Shown here one piece after another: positions 40,623-54,391 of a stretch of DNA of 64,000 nucleotides; the first letter of the stretch is position 1, and each line of letters starts with the position of its first letter. This DNA comes from G965276765 sp965276825 (GTDB lineage: Bacteria > Actinomycetota > Acidimicrobiia > Acidimicrobiales > Palsa-688): contig OZ255630.1 of assembly GCA_965276825.1 (NCBI GenBank), forward strand, positions 992,001 to 1,056,000. Direction: 5' to 3'. Position numbers and translations under genes: made by a program. The notes beneath the pieces were generated by a model, which made no database searches, was not told where the DNA came from, and saw only the letters and a program-made list of their open reading frames with translations.

Positions 40623-41913
40623 TGCCACTGAGGCGGGCGCCCTCGTGATCCGGGGCGGCGAGGTGGTCGACGCCACCGGCCGGCGGCGCGCCGACGTGGT
40701 CGTCGCCGGCGGGCGGGTCACCGCCGTCGGCACCGACGTCGACGCTCCCGCGGGAGCGGTCGAGCTCGACGCCGGTGGGTGCGTGGTCGCCCCCGGGCTG
40801 GTGGACCTGCACACCCACCTGCGCGAGCCGGGCCGCGAGGACGCCGAGACGGTGGCATCGGCGGCGCGGGCGGCGGCCGTCGGCGGCTTCACCGCGGTGG
40901 TGGCCATGCCCAACACCGAGCCGGCCATCGACAGCGCGGCGGTGGTGGCCCTCGTCGCCGAGCTCGGGCGCGACGTGGCCTGCGACGTGGCCGTCGCCGG
41001 CGCCATCACCGTCGGTCGGGCCGGCACCAGGCTGGCGCCGCTCGGCGAGATGGCCGATCTCGGGGTGCGCCTGTTCACCGACGACGGCACCGGCGTGCAG
41101 GATGCCGGGCTCATGCGCCGGGCCCTCGAGTACGCCTCCACCCTCGGCATCACCCTGGCCCAGCACTGCGAGGACGACGCCCTCGCCGCCGGCGGGCACA
41201 TGCACGAGGGGGAGTGGTCGAGCCGGCTCGGGATCCCCGGCCAGCCGGCCGAGGCCGAGTCGGCCATGGTGGCGCGCGATCTGGCCCTGGTGCGCCTGAC
41301 CGGCGCCCCGATGCACTTCCTCCACCTCTCCACCGCGCAGTCCATCGAGTTGATCAGGGCGGCCAAGGCCGGCGGCCTGCCCGTCACCGCCGAGGCCGCC
41401 CCGCACCACTTCACCCTGACCCACGAGGCGGTGGCGACGTTCGACCCCGTCTTCAAGGTCAATCCACCGTTGCGGGCCGCCCACGACGTGGCCTCGGTGC
41501 GCGCTGCGCTGGCCGACGGGACCCTCGACGCCATCGCCACCGACCACGCGCCGCACACCGCAGACGTCAAGGAGCTCCCCTTCGACCAGGCCCCGCCGGG
41601 CATGCTCGGCCTCGAGACCGCCCTGGCGCTGGCCATCGGCGAGCTCGACCTGCCCATCGAGGCGGTCGTCGCCCTGCTGTCGTGGCAGCCGGCCCGCATC
41701 GCCGGCCTGGAAGCCGACCACGGTGGCCCGGTCGCCGCCGGCGCCACCGCCAACCTGTGCGTCATCGACCCCACAGTCGTCTGGGAGGTCGACCCCGCGA
41801 CCATGGCCAGCCGCAGCCGCAACACCCCGTACCTCGGTCGGCGTCTGACCGGCCGGGTCCGCCACACCGTGCACCGCGGGACCGCGGTGGTCGTCGACGG
41901 GCGGCTGACGTGA
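40609..41913 (+). CDS. pyrC: Dihydroorotase
   Basis: Zinc amidohydrolase that cyclises carbamoyl aspartate to dihydroorotate. Metal ligands are in LVDLHTHLREPG, the His in ITLAQHC, HFLHLST and the Asp in IATDHAPH; AMPNTEPAIDS is the family signature. The 434 aa fit the class I type. TTG 40609 overlaps pyrB by 14 bp; the alternative GTG 40645 removes 12 residues and leaves VIRGGEVVD as the start. I keep the longer form because family members usually have a few residues before LVIRGG, but either is possible. GTGA overlap with carA. Confidence 0.95.
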   Translation: MPPRDATEAGALVIRGGEVVDATGRRRADVVVAGGRVTAVGTDVDAPAGAVELDAGGCVVAPGLVDLHTHLREPGREDAETVASAARAAAVGGFTAVVAMPNTEPAIDSAAVVALVAELGRDVACDVAVAGAITVGRAGTRLAPLGEMADLGVRLFTDDGTGVQDAGLMRRALEYASTLGITLAQHCEDDALAAGGHMHEGEWSSRLGIPGQPAEAESAMVARDLALVRLTGAPMHFLHLSTAQSIELIRAAKAGGLPVTAEAAPHHFTLTHEAVATFDPVFKVNPPLRAAHDVASVRAALADGTLDAIATDHAPHTADVKELPFDQAPPGMLGLETALALAIGELDLPIEAVVALLSWQPARIAGLEADHGGPVAAGATANLCVIDPTVVWEVDPATMASRSRNTPYLGRRLTGRVRHTVHRGTAVVVDGRLT

Positions 41914-43055
41914 AGGCTCCACCCAGGCCGAGCGAGCGAACCCGACCCCTGAGCCCACTGCGCCCCGAGGCGCTGCTCGTCCTCGCCGACGGCACCGTGT
42001 TCGAGGGGGAGGCCATCGGCTGGTGGGACCCGGCCGGGGCCACACCGGCGACCGGCGAGGTGGTGTTCAACACCGCGCTCACCGGCTACCAGGAGATCCT
42101 CACCGACCCGTCCTACGCCGGCCAGATCGTGACCTTCACCTACCCCCACATCGGCAACTACGGGGCGAGCGCGGCCGACGACGAGAGCGCCGCGCCGCGG
42201 TGCCGGGCGGTGGTGGTCCGCGAGCTGACCGACCGGCCGAGCAGCTGGCGGGCCGCGGAGAGCCTGGGCGCGCTGTTCGCCCGGCACCGCTTCGGCGGGA
42301 TCGCCGGGGTCGACACCCGCCGCCTTACCCGCCACCTGCGCGACGCCGGCGCGCTGCCCGGCGCCGTCGGGCCGGTCAGCGGGCCCGGCGCGCTCGACGA
42401 GGCCGCGCTGCACGCCGCCGCGGCCGCCGAGCCGGGCACCGAAGGCCGGGACCTGGTGGGCGAGGTGACGACCGGGTCGGCCTACACCGTCGGCCAGGGA
42501 CCCCGCCGGGTGGTGGCCTACGACTTCGGCATCAAGCGCACCATCCTCACCCACCTGGCCCGCATCGCCACCGTGCACGTGGTCCCGGCCACCACGCCCG
42601 CCGACGAGGTGCTGGCCATGGACCCCGCGGGCGTGTTCCTCTCCAACGGCCCGGGCGACCCGGCCGCCCTCGGCTACGCCACCGACGCCGTCGAGGGCCT
42701 GATCGGCCGGGTCCCGGTGTTCGGCATCTGCCTGGGCCAGCAGCTCCTCGGCGCCGCCCTCGGCGGGAGCACCTTCAAGCTCGACTTCGGCCACCACGGC
42801 GGCAACCACCCCGTGCGCCGGATCGCCACCGGCCGGGTCGAGATCACCAGCCAGAACCACAACTACGCGGTGACCGGCACCGGCCTCGACGGCGTCGAGA
42901 TCACCCACGTCAACCTCAACGACGGCGTCGTCGAGGGCCTGGCGGTGCCCTCCGAGCGGGTCTTCGGGGTGCAGTACCACCCCGAGGCGGGCCCGGGACC
43001 CCACGACGCGGGCTACCTCTTCGACGAGTTCGCCTCGCTCATGGACGGACGCTGA
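41910..43055 (+). CDS. carA: Carbamoyl-phosphate synthase small (glutaminase) subunit
   Basis: Releases ammonia from glutamine for CarB. The N-terminal domain contains VVFNTALTGYQEILTDPSYA and IVTFTYPHIGNYG. The class I amidotransferase triad is Cys in FGICLGQQLLG, His and Glu in GVQYHPEA. The 381 aa are normal. GTG 41910 lies in a GTGA overlap with pyrC. carB follows 17 bp later. Confidence 0.97.
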   Translation: MKAPPRPSERTRPLSPLRPEALLVLADGTVFEGEAIGWWDPAGATPATGEVVFNTALTGYQEILTDPSYAGQIVTFTYPHIGNYGASAADDESAAPRCRAVVVRELTDRPSSWRAAESLGALFARHRFGGIAGVDTRRLTRHLRDAGALPGAVGPVSGPGALDEAALHAAAAAEPGTEGRDLVGEVTTGSAYTVGQGPRRVVAYDFGIKRTILTHLARIATVHVVPATTPADEVLAMDPAGVFLSNGPGDPAALGYATDAVEGLIGRVPVFGICLGQQLLGAALGGSTFKLDFGHHGGNHPVRRIATGRVEITSQNHNYAVTGTGLDGVEITHVNLNDGVVEGLAVPSERVFGVQYHPEAGPGPHDAGYLFDEFASLMDGR

Positions 43056-43072
43056 CCGATGGAGCAGCCCTG

Positions 43073-46441
<3,369 letters not shown>

Positions 46442-46452
46442 GGTTGGCGGGG

Positions 46453-47481
46453 ATGCGGGCGCGCCGGACCGTCGGCCACGATCCGCCCGTGGACCTGACG
46501 ACCCACGTCGGGCCGCTGACCCTGCCCAATCCGGTGCTGACGGCGTCGGGGACCTCGGGCCTCGGCACCGAGCTCGCCCCGTGGGTGGACCTCGCCTCGC
46601 TCGGTGCCGTGGTCACCAAGTCGCTCTCCGCCGAGGCGTGGCCGGGCAACCCGCCGCCGCGCCTGGTCCCGACGGCCGCCGGCATGCTCAACAGCGTCGG
46701 ACTGCACAATCCCGGCGTCCCGGCGTGGACCGCCAGCTACCTGCCGGCCCTGGCCGCCAGCGGGGCCCGGGTGGTGGTCAGCATCTGGGCGGGCACCGTC
46801 GACGGCTACCGGCGCACCGCGGAGCTGGTCGCCGCAGAGCTGGTCGCCGCGGAGCTGGTCGCCACCGCGGGTGACGTGGCCGCGCCGCTCGGCCACATGG
46901 GGGCCTCCGGCGGCGCGGTGGTGGCCGTCGAGGCCAACATCTCCTGCCCCAACGTCGAGGACCGCAGCCGCATGTTCGCCCACGACGAGACCGCCGCGGC
47001 GGCGGCGATCGCCGCGACGGTCGCCGGTCTGGCCGGGAGCGGGTTGCCCGTGCTGGCCAAGCTGAGCCCCAACGTGACCGACCTGCCTGCCGTCGCCGCC
47101 GCGACCGTCGACGCCGGCGCCGCCGGGCTGACCCTCGTCAACACCCTGATGGGCTTGGCCATCGACCCGGCCAGCGGGCGGGCGCGACTCGGCAACGGGG
47201 GAGGGGGGCTGTCGGGCCCGGCCCTCCACCCGGTGGCGGTCCGCGCCGTGTACGAGTGCCGGGCGGCCCTGCCGGCCATCCCGATCGTCGGGGTCGGTGG
47301 GATCACCACCGGCCTGGACGCCGCCGAGCTGATCGCCGCGGGCGCCGACGCCGTGGAGGTCGGGTCGGCGACCTTCGCCGACCCCCGCGCCCCGGCGCGG
47401 GTGCTCGCCGAGCTGACCGCCTGGTGCGCCCGCCACGACATCGCCCGCATCGACCAACTCCGAGGGAGAGCCCATGCCTGA
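46453..47481 (+). CDS. pyrD: Dihydroorotate dehydrogenase, class 1B-like
   Basis: FMN enzyme that oxidises dihydroorotate to orotate. The catalytic Cys is in EANISCPNVEDRSR, and LPNPVLTASGTSG, NSVGLHNPG, LAKLSPNVTD and VGVGGITTGLDAAELIAAGA are family features. The class 1B type normally uses a PyrK partner for NAD; no pyrK is adjacent. A triple ELVAA repeat interrupts the chain near residue 130. Starts are uncertain: GTG 46438 (4-bp overlap with carB), ATG 46453 (GAGG 9 nt upstream, used here) or GTG 46489, which best fits the family N-terminus. Confidence 0.92.
   Translation: MRARRTVGHDPPVDLTTHVGPLTLPNPVLTASGTSGLGTELAPWVDLASLGAVVTKSLSAEAWPGNPPPRLVPTAAGMLNSVGLHNPGVPAWTASYLPALAASGARVVVSIWAGTVDGYRRTAELVAAELVAAELVATAGDVAAPLGHMGASGGAVVAVEANISCPNVEDRSRMFAHDETAAAAAIAATVAGLAGSGLPVLAKLSPNVTDLPAVAAATVDAGAAGLTLVNTLMGLAIDPASGRARLGNGGGGLSGPALHPVAVRAVYECRAALPAIPIVGVGGITTGLDAAELIAAGADAVEVGSATFADPRAPARVLAELTAWCARHDIARIDQLRGRAHA
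46822..46866 (+). repeat. Triple 15-bp repeat inside pyrD
   Basis: Three near-identical copies of GAGCTGGTCGCCGCG (46822, 46837, 46852) encode ELVAA-ELVAA-ELVAT. Likely recent slippage that lengthened a helix. Confidence 0.9.
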
Positions 47482-48193
47482 CCCGATCGTGCCCGCCGCC
47501 ATCCGGGACCGCCTGGCCCTGGCCCTCGACGTCGACGATCCCGTGGCCGCCCACCGCCTGGCCGGCGAGCTGGCCCCGTGGTTCGGTGTGGTCAAGGTCG
47601 GCCTGGAGCTGTACGCGGCGACCGGCCCCGACATCGTGGTGCAGATGGTCGACCGGGGCTACAAGGTCTTCCTCGACATGAAGCTGGCCGACATCCCGAC
47701 GACCGTCGAGCGCACCGCCAGGGTGTTCGGCGCCCTCGGGGTGTCCTACCTGACGCTGCACGCCTTCACCGGTCCGGTGATGCTCAGGGCCGGGGTCGAC
47801 GGGCTCAGGGAGGGGGCCAGCAGGGCGGGCCTCCCCGTGCCGATGGCCCTGGCGGTCACCATCCTGACGAGCGACCCCGACGCCCCGCCCCACATCCTCG
47901 GGCGGAGGGTGACCGCCGCCGTCGAGGGTGGGTGCGGCGGCCTGGTCTGCGCGGCGCGCGACGTGGCCGAGGCCAAGTCGCTGGCCCCCCGGCTCTTCGC
48001 CGCCGTGCCCGGCATCCGACCGTCGGGGACCCCGTCCGACGACCACGCCAACGCGGCCACGCCGCACGAGGCCGTGCGCGCCGGCGCCGACCTGCTGGTG
48101 GTCGGTCGCGCCGTCACCGCCGCTCCCGACAGGGTGGCGGCGGCGGCCTCGATCGCGGCCGGTCTGGCCGACTCCGGCACCGGGGGCTCGTAG
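47474..48193 (+). CDS. pyrF: Orotidine-5'-phosphate decarboxylase
   Basis: Final step to UMP. The 239 aa start RLALALDVDDPVAAHRLAGE, contain VVKVGLELYAATGPDIV and the catalytic Lys/Asp pair in VFLDMKLADIPTTV, and end with the phosphate loop ADLLVVGRAVTAAPD. This is the short group I form. ATG 47474 has GAGGGAGAG upstream and overlaps the pyrD stop by 8 bp. It closes the pyr operon; mihF follows with its own promoter-like box. Confidence 0.96.
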   Translation: MPDPIVPAAIRDRLALALDVDDPVAAHRLAGELAPWFGVVKVGLELYAATGPDIVVQMVDRGYKVFLDMKLADIPTTVERTARVFGALGVSYLTLHAFTGPVMLRAGVDGLREGASRAGLPVPMALAVTILTSDPDAPPHILGRRVTAAVEGGCGGLVCAARDVAEAKSLAPRLFAAVPGIRPSGTPSDDHANAATPHEAVRAGADLLVVGRAVTAAPDRVAAAASIAAGLADSGTGGS

Positions 48194-48216
48194 GTCCCGC
48201 TCGGCAGGTCCCGTAC

Positions 48217-48222
48217 TAGGGT
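48217..48222 (+). promoter_or_regulatory. -10 element (TAGGGT) for leaderless mihF
   Basis: TAGGGT ends 8 nt before ATG 48231; an overlapping TACTAG lies 3 bp upstream. The gene may be expressed independently of the pyr operon. Confidence 0.4.
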
Positions 48223-48230
48223 TCGGGCCC

Positions 48231-48545
48231 ATGCCGCTGCCGCCCGCTCTGTCCGCTGAGCAACGACAGGCCGCCCTCGAGAAGGCCGCCGCCGCTCGCC
48301 GTCTTCGTGCCGAGCTCAAGGAGAAGCTCAAGATGGGCTCGATCACCTTGCGGGAGCTGCTCGACCAGGGCGACGACGACGAGATCGTCGGGAAGATGAA
48401 GGTGCTCTCGGTGCTCGAGTCGCTTCCCGGCCTCGGCAAGGTCAAGGCCCGCCGGCTGATGGACGACGTCGGGATCAGCGAGACCCGCCGCGTGCAGGGT
48501 CTCGGCGACCAGCAGCGCAAGAGGCTGTTCCAGAAGCTGGCCTGA
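48231..48545 (+). CDS. mihF: Actinobacterial integration host factor (mIHF)
   Basis: A 104-aa nucleoid-associated protein that bends DNA; essential in mycobacteria and needed for phage L5 integration. After a helical N-terminus (QRQAALEKAAAARRLRAELK) come KMGSITLRELLDQGDDDEIV and the helix-two-turns-helix core VLSVLESLPGLGKVKARRLM, DDVGISETRRVQGLG. Position between pyrF and gmk is the same as in other actinobacteria. ATG 48231 has no Shine-Dalgarno but follows a -10-like box. Confidence 0.95.
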   Translation: MPLPPALSAEQRQAALEKAAAARRLRAELKEKLKMGSITLRELLDQGDDDEIVGKMKVLSVLESLPGLGKVKARRLMDDVGISETRRVQGLGDQQRKRLFQKLA

Positions 48546-48566
48546 GCTCCTCGGCCGCTGCGCACC

Positions 48567-49154
48567 GTGGTCGGCAACGACGAGGCGTCCCGGCGCCCGC
48601 GCCACCGGGTGCTGCTCGTGGTCTCGGGGGCCGGGGGCGCCGGCAAATCCACGGTGGTGAACCGCCTCCTCCAGCTGCGCCCCGAGCTGCACCTGTCGCG
48701 CTCGTGGACGACCAGGGACCGCCGGCCAGGCGAGGCCGAGGACGCCTACGTCTGGGTGGACCGCCCCCGCTTCGAGGAGCGCGTGCGCGCCGGCGGGTTC
48801 CTCGAGTGGACCGAGTTCCCCGGCAACGGGCGGCTCTACGGCACCCCGAGCCTCGACGACGCCCCCGACCGGGACACCGTCCTCGAGATCGAGCTCGACG
48901 GGGCCACGCAGGTGAGGTCGGTCGAGCCCGACGCGGTGCTCGTGATGATCGTGGCGCCGAGCGGCGAGCACCGCGAGCGTCGGCTGCGCGCCCGCGGCGA
49001 CGACCCGGCGAGCGTGACCAGGCGCATGGCCGTCGGGGCCGAGGAGGAGCGCGTCGGGCGTGACCTGGCCGACCACGTGGTCGTCAACGACGACGTGGCC
49101 AGGTCGGCGGCGGAGGTCGCCGGTATACTCGACGGACACCGCGCAGACCGCTGA
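48567..49154 (+). CDS. gmk: Guanylate kinase
   Basis: Phosphorylates GMP to GDP. The 195 aa have a P-loop (VVSGAGGAGKSTVVNRLLQ) and the GMP-binding stretch SWTTRDRRPGEAEDAYVWVD, followed by FLEWTEFPGNGRLYGTP and LEIELDGATQV. The P-loop Gly-Ala-Gly-Gly differs slightly from the common GPSGVGK. GTG 48567 starts 21 bp after mihF. The 3' end contains a TATACT promoter element for rpoZ. Confidence 0.93.
   Translation: MVGNDEASRRPRHRVLLVVSGAGGAGKSTVVNRLLQLRPELHLSRSWTTRDRRPGEAEDAYVWVDRPRFEERVRAGGFLEWTEFPGNGRLYGTPSLDDAPDRDTVLEIELDGATQVRSVEPDAVLVMIVAPSGEHRERRLRARGDDPASVTRRMAVGAEEERVGRDLADHVVVNDDVARSAAEVAGILDGHRADR
49124..49129 (+). promoter_or_regulatory. Internal promoter -10 (TATACT) for rpoZ
   Basis: TATACT within the last codons of gmk, about 58 nt before the rpoZ ATG. 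It matches the TANNNT pattern; a GAGGAG Shine-Dalgarno lies between it and rpoZ. Confidence 0.5.
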
Positions 49155-49187
49155 AGCTGCGCCCACGCCCGAGGAGCACCGCCCCGC

Positions 49188-49475
49188 ATGGCCGAACGCC
49201 GTCCCACGATGATGGACCCCCCCGTCGAGACCCTGCTGGCGAGGGTCGACTCCAAGTTCACCCTCGTGACGGTGGCGGCCAAGCGCGGCCGGCAGATCAA
49301 CTCGTACTTCAACCAGCTGAGCGAGGGCCTCGGCACGATCGTGCCGCCGCAGGTCACGTCGGTGTCCCGCAAGCCGCTGTCGATCTCGCTCGAGGAGGTT
49401 GCGGCCGGGAAGATCACCTACCACCGCATCGTCGAGGAGGACCCCGAGGCGGCGCCGGACGAGGTCGAGCCGTAA
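49188..49475 (+). CDS. rpoZ: RNA polymerase omega subunit
   Basis: A 95-aa omega subunit, which helps assemble beta' into core polymerase. The conserved block is VDSKFTLVTVAAKRGRQINS followed by YFNQL; the C-terminal half (SISLEEVAAGKITYHRIVEE) matches the actinobacterial form. ATG 49188 has GAGGAG upstream. It lies between gmk and coaBC as expected. Confidence 0.95.
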   Translation: MAERRPTMMDPPVETLLARVDSKFTLVTVAAKRGRQINSYFNQLSEGLGTIVPPQVTSVSRKPLSISLEEVAAGKITYHRIVEEDPEAAPDEVEP

Positions 49476-49510
49476 CCATCCCGTCGGCGGCCCTGGCGGG
49501 TCGCCACGTC

Positions 49511-50745
49511 GTGCTCGGCGTGTGCGGGGGCATCGCCGCCTACAAGGCCATCGAGGTGTGCCGCCGACTGGTCGATGCCGGCGCGCACGTGACCCCGGTG
49601 CTGACCAGGGCGGCCACCAGGTTCGTCGGTGAGCTGACCTTCTCGGCCCTCGGGTCCGAGCGGGCCCAGACCTCGCTCTGGGACGGACCCGACCCGATCC
49701 CCCACACCCGGCTCGGCCAGGCCGCCGACCTCGTGGTCGTCGTGCCGGCCACGGCTCGCCTGCTCGGCACCTACGCCGCCGGGATCTCGTCGGACCTGCT
49801 CACCGCCACCCTGCTGGCCACGCGCGCCCCGGTCGTGGTGTGCCCGGCCATGCACACCGAGATGTGGGAGCACCCCGCGGTGGTCGACAACCTGGCCACC
49901 CTGCGCCGCCGCGGGGTGCGCGTCGTCGAGCCGGGGGAGGGCCGACTGGCCGGCGGCGACTCCGGGCGCGGTCGCCTGGCCGATCCTTCGCTGATCGTCG
50001 ACACCGTGGTCGGCGCGCTCGGCGGCGGTCCGTGGGCCGGGGTGCGGGTGCTGGTCACCGCCGGGGGCACGCGCGAGCCGATCGACGCCGTGCGCTACGT
50101 CGGCAACCGGAGCTCGGGCAAGCAGGGCCACGCGGTGGCCGCCGAGCTGGCCGCCAGGGGCGCCACGGTCACCCTGGTCACGACCACCGACCGGGCCGTG
50201 CCGCCTGGGGTGTCGGCCGTGCGGATCGAGACGGCCGCCGAGATGGCCACCGCCGTCGGTGACCACGGTGCCGGCGCCGACGTGGTCGTGATGGCCGCCG
50301 CGGTCGCCGACTTCCGTCCCGCCGCCGTCGTCGGGCACAAGCTCAAGAAGACCGAAGGGGTGCCCGAGGTCGTCCTCGAGGCCACGCCCGACATCCTGGC
50401 CGGGCTCGGCGCGACCCGCCGGCCCGGGCAGGTGCTGGTCGGCTTCGCCGCGGAGACCCCCGGCCACGACGGCCGGCCCTCGCGCGACGCGCTGGTCGCG
50501 CTGGCCACGGCCAAGCTGGCGGCCAAGGGCGTCGACCTCGTCGTGGCCAACGACGTGGCCGAGCCCGGCGCGGGCTTCGCCCACGACACCAACGCCGTGG
50601 TGATCGTCGCGGCCGACGGGACCGTCACCGACGTCGGCATGCGCCCCAAGGCCGAGGTCGCGGTCGCCGTGGCCGACGCCATCGACACCGCCCGCCACCG
50701 GGCGCCGACCACGACGCACCTATCCACGCCCAACGAGGAGAGACC

Positions 50746-50749
<4 letters not shown>
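49511..50749 (+). CDS. coaBC: Bifunctional phosphopantothenoylcysteine decarboxylase / synthetase
   Basis: Two consecutive steps of coenzyme A synthesis. The N-terminal flavin-dependent CoaC half has LGVCGGIAAYKAIEVCRRLV and VVCPAMHTEMWEHPAV (His replaces the Asn of the PxMN motif). The loop that carries a Cys in E. coli reads GRLAGGDSGRGRLADP. The CoaB half has LVTAGGTREPIDAVRYVGNR, SSGKQGHAVA, VADFRP and KLKK. GTG 49511 is the first usable start, yet AGRHV just before it looks like family sequence, so initiation may occur at a rarer codon (for example CTG 49493). GTGA overlap with metK. Confidence 0.93.
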
Positions 50750-51939
<1,190 letters not shown>

Positions 51940-51955
51940 GCCCCCCGACCTCCCG

Positions 51956-53821
51956 GTGGAGCTGTTCCCCGATCGGAACGGTCCCAGGGAGGCAGCGCCA
52001 GAGGAGGGGAATGGCCGCCCCGGGCGGCGCACCCGCCGTCGGGCCGCTCCCGCCGCCGCGCCGGGGCCCACCTCCCGGGTGGTGTCGGTGCTGCCGACCG
52101 TAACCGGCATCGATCGCACCTTCGACTACACCGTCCCCGCCGAGCTCGACGCGGCGGTGCGCGTCGGGACCGTCGTGCGCGCCGACCTGGGTGGGCGGCG
52201 GGTGGGCGCCTGGGTGCTCGCCGACCACGTCGACCCCCCTGCGGGCCTGGCCCTGCGGCCGCTGACCAAGGTGACCGGCTGGGGTCCGCCCGAACCGCTC
52301 GTCGATCTGGCCGGCTGGGCGGCGTGGCGGTGGGCGGGCCGGCGCGCCCCGCTGCTGTCGACCGCTTCGGCCGACTGGGCCGTGCGCGCCCTGCCGCCCC
52401 CCGATCTCCGCCCGCCCGCCTACCCGGAGGACCCGGGTGAGCTGGCCGGGCTGGCCGCCGACGCCGTCGGCCGGCCGCTCTCGATCGTCCGCCTGCCTCC
52501 TGCGGCCGACGCCACCGCGCTGGTGGCGCTGGTCGCCCGGCGGGGCCCGACCCTGGTCGTGGTGCCGTCCCTCCAGCGCGCCGGCGCACTGGCCGAACGT
52601 CTCCGGCACGCCGGCGCCGGTGTGGCCGCGCTGCCCGAGCAGTGGGCCCAGGCCCGCGCCGGTGCGGGGATCGTCGTCGGCGCCAGGGCGGCGGCGTGGG
52701 CGCCGATGCCCGAGGTCGCCGCGGTCGTGGTGCTCGACGCCCACGACGAGGCCCTCGTGCAGGAGCAGGCCCCCACCTGGTGGGCCACGTCCGTGGTCGC
52801 CGAGCGGGCCAGGCGCGCCGGGGCGCCGTGCGTGTGGGTGACGGCGTGCCCGACCCTCGACCTGCTCGACGCGGCTGCGCCCCTGCGACCGAGCCTGCGC
52901 ACCGAACGGCGGGGCTGGGCGCCGCTCCAGGTCGTCGACCGCCGCAGCGACGACCCGCGCCTCGGCCTGTACTCCGAGCAGGCCGTCCGGGCGTTGCGCG
53001 CCTCGGCGCGCGCCGTGTGCGTGCTCAACCGCACCGGCCGGGCCCGCCTGCTCGCCTGCGGGGCGTGCGGTGAGCTGGCCCGCTGCGAGCGCTGTGGGGC
53101 CGCCGTGGTGGAAGCTGTGGTGGAGGCGACCGGCCCCGAGTCGCCGCACCCGCTGGTCTGCCGGCGCTGCTCGACGGTCCGCCCGCCCGTCTGCGCGGTG
53201 TGCCACTCGATTCGGCTGCGGCACCTGCGCGTCGGTGTGTCCCGAGTGCGCGAGCAGCTCGAGGCCCTCGTCGGCCGACCGGTCGACGAGGTCACCGCGG
53301 CGTCGCCCGGCGACCCGACCGCCACGATCACCGTCGGCACCGAGGCCGTGCTGCACCGGGTGGGACGGGCCGACCTTGTCGTGTTCCTCGACGTCGACCA
53401 GGAGCTGCTGGCGCCGCGCTTCCGGGCAGGGGAGGAGGCCCTGGCCCTGCTGGCCAGGGCGTCCCGGCTGGTCGGCGGCCGCCGCCGTGACGGGCGGGTG
53501 CTCGTCCAGACCCGGTCGCCCGACCACGAGGTCCTGGCCGCCGCGGTCGCCGCCGACCCCCAGCTGCTGAGCGACGCCGAGTCCCCGATGCGCGCCGCGC
53601 TCGGTCTCCCCCCCGCCAGGGCGGTGGCCCTGGTGAGCGGCCCCGGGGCCGCAGAGCTGGCCGCCGCCCTCACCCCCGTCCCCGGTCTCGACGTGGTCGG
53701 CCAGGATGACGGGCGCTGGCTCCTCGTGCACCCGACCGCCGCCGGCCTGTGCGACGCCCTGGCCGCCACGCCCCGCCCGGCCGCCCGGGTCCGCATCGAG
53801 GTCGACCCGCTGCGGGTCTGA
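51956..53821 (+). CDS. priA: PriA-like primosomal protein lacking helicase motifs
   Basis: A 621-aa protein of the actinobacterial PriA type. The N-terminal 3'-DNA-binding domain includes VVSVLPTVTGIDRTFDYTVP. Where E. coli PriA has Walker A there is only GPTLVVVPSLQRAGALAERL, and the DEAH box is replaced by LDAHDEAL, so ATP-driven unwinding is not expected. The zinc-binding cysteines remain (CGACGELARCERCG, CRRC, CAVC). In this lineage it may act as a replication restart scaffold. GTG 51956 is the first start after metK; a later GTG at 52081 would cut into the first domain. Confidence 0.9.
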   Translation: MELFPDRNGPREAAPEEGNGRPGRRTRRRAAPAAAPGPTSRVVSVLPTVTGIDRTFDYTVPAELDAAVRVGTVVRADLGGRRVGAWVLADHVDPPAGLALRPLTKVTGWGPPEPLVDLAGWAAWRWAGRRAPLLSTASADWAVRALPPPDLRPPAYPEDPGELAGLAADAVGRPLSIVRLPPAADATALVALVARRGPTLVVVPSLQRAGALAERLRHAGAGVAALPEQWAQARAGAGIVVGARAAAWAPMPEVAAVVVLDAHDEALVQEQAPTWWATSVVAERARRAGAPCVWVTACPTLDLLDAAAPLRPSLRTERRGWAPLQVVDRRSDDPRLGLYSEQAVRALRASARAVCVLNRTGRARLLACGACGELARCERCGAAVVEAVVEATGPESPHPLVCRRCSTVRPPVCAVCHSIRLRHLRVGVSRVREQLEALVGRPVDEVTAASPGDPTATITVGTEAVLHRVGRADLVVFLDVDQELLAPRFRAGEEALALLARASRLVGGRRRDGRVLVQTRSPDHEVLAAAVAADPQLLSDAESPMRAALGLPPARAVALVSGPGAAELAAALTPVPGLDVVGQDDGRWLLVHPTAAGLCDALAATPRPAARVRIEVDPLRV

Positions 53822-53906
53822 GCTCGCCACGCGGCTCGAGCGCCTCCCAGCCGAGCGCGACGGCGCGAGACTGCGGTGTCGGACGGCAGCACCGGAGGGA
53901 GGTGTC

Positions 53907-54335
53907 GTGGGCGCTCGCACGACGGCGGGGCGGTTGGGTGCGGGAGCGGCGCTCCTCGTGCTCCTGGCGCCCGCGGCGGCGGCCTGCGGGCCGTGGGGCC
54001 AGCACGGGTCGACCAGCGCGGCCGAGTCCTCGTGCGCCGCGCAGCTCGACTTCGCCCACCGTGTGTACAGTGCCGCCCCCGGACCAGACAGCTTGCACAT
54101 GTGGGTCGTGCCCGCATCCCACCGTCGCCCCATCGGCCCGGCCCGCTACCCGCCGTGCAACGACACCAACGGGAGCAGCGTGGCCATGCCGGCCGCCGGC
54201 GACGCCGAGGCGATCGACGGCCTCGACCCCGCGGTGGCCGTGGCCACCAACGACGGCGGCATCTGGGTGCACCCGGCCAGGCGGATCCCGGCGTCGCTGG
54301 CCGCCGAGCCGTGGCTGCAGGTCATCACCCCGTGA
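53907..54335 (+). CDS. Small lipoprotein of unknown function
   Basis: A 142-aa predicted lipoprotein: signal helix LGAGAALLVLLAPAAAAC ending in a lipobox Cys. The mature part contains a few cysteines and DSLHMWVVPASHRRPIGPAR, with no family I recognise. GTG 53907 has GGAGGGAGG upstream. The last 83 bp, including the stop and following bases, are repeated with about 85-90% identity at 55991-56073. Confidence 0.65.
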   Translation: MGARTTAGRLGAGAALLVLLAPAAAACGPWGQHGSTSAAESSCAAQLDFAHRVYSAAPGPDSLHMWVVPASHRRPIGPARYPPCNDTNGSSVAMPAAGDAEAIDGLDPAVAVATNDGGIWVHPARRIPASLAAEPWLQVITP

Positions 54336-54351
54336 GCGGGCGGCCTATCCC
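54269..54351 (+). repeat. Direct repeat, left copy
   Basis: Left member of an 83-bp direct repeat pair; the right copy is 55991-56073. It covers the end of the small lipoprotein gene and its stop codon. Confidence 0.75.
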
Positions 54352-54391
54352 GGAAGATCCGTCTCGGCCGCTCGTGGGCCACCCTGGAGGC

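Noticed and set aside
39423..43004. 1193-codon minus-strand open frame opposite pyrB-pyrC-carA
   Set aside because: Antisense shadow of three unmistakable enzymes.
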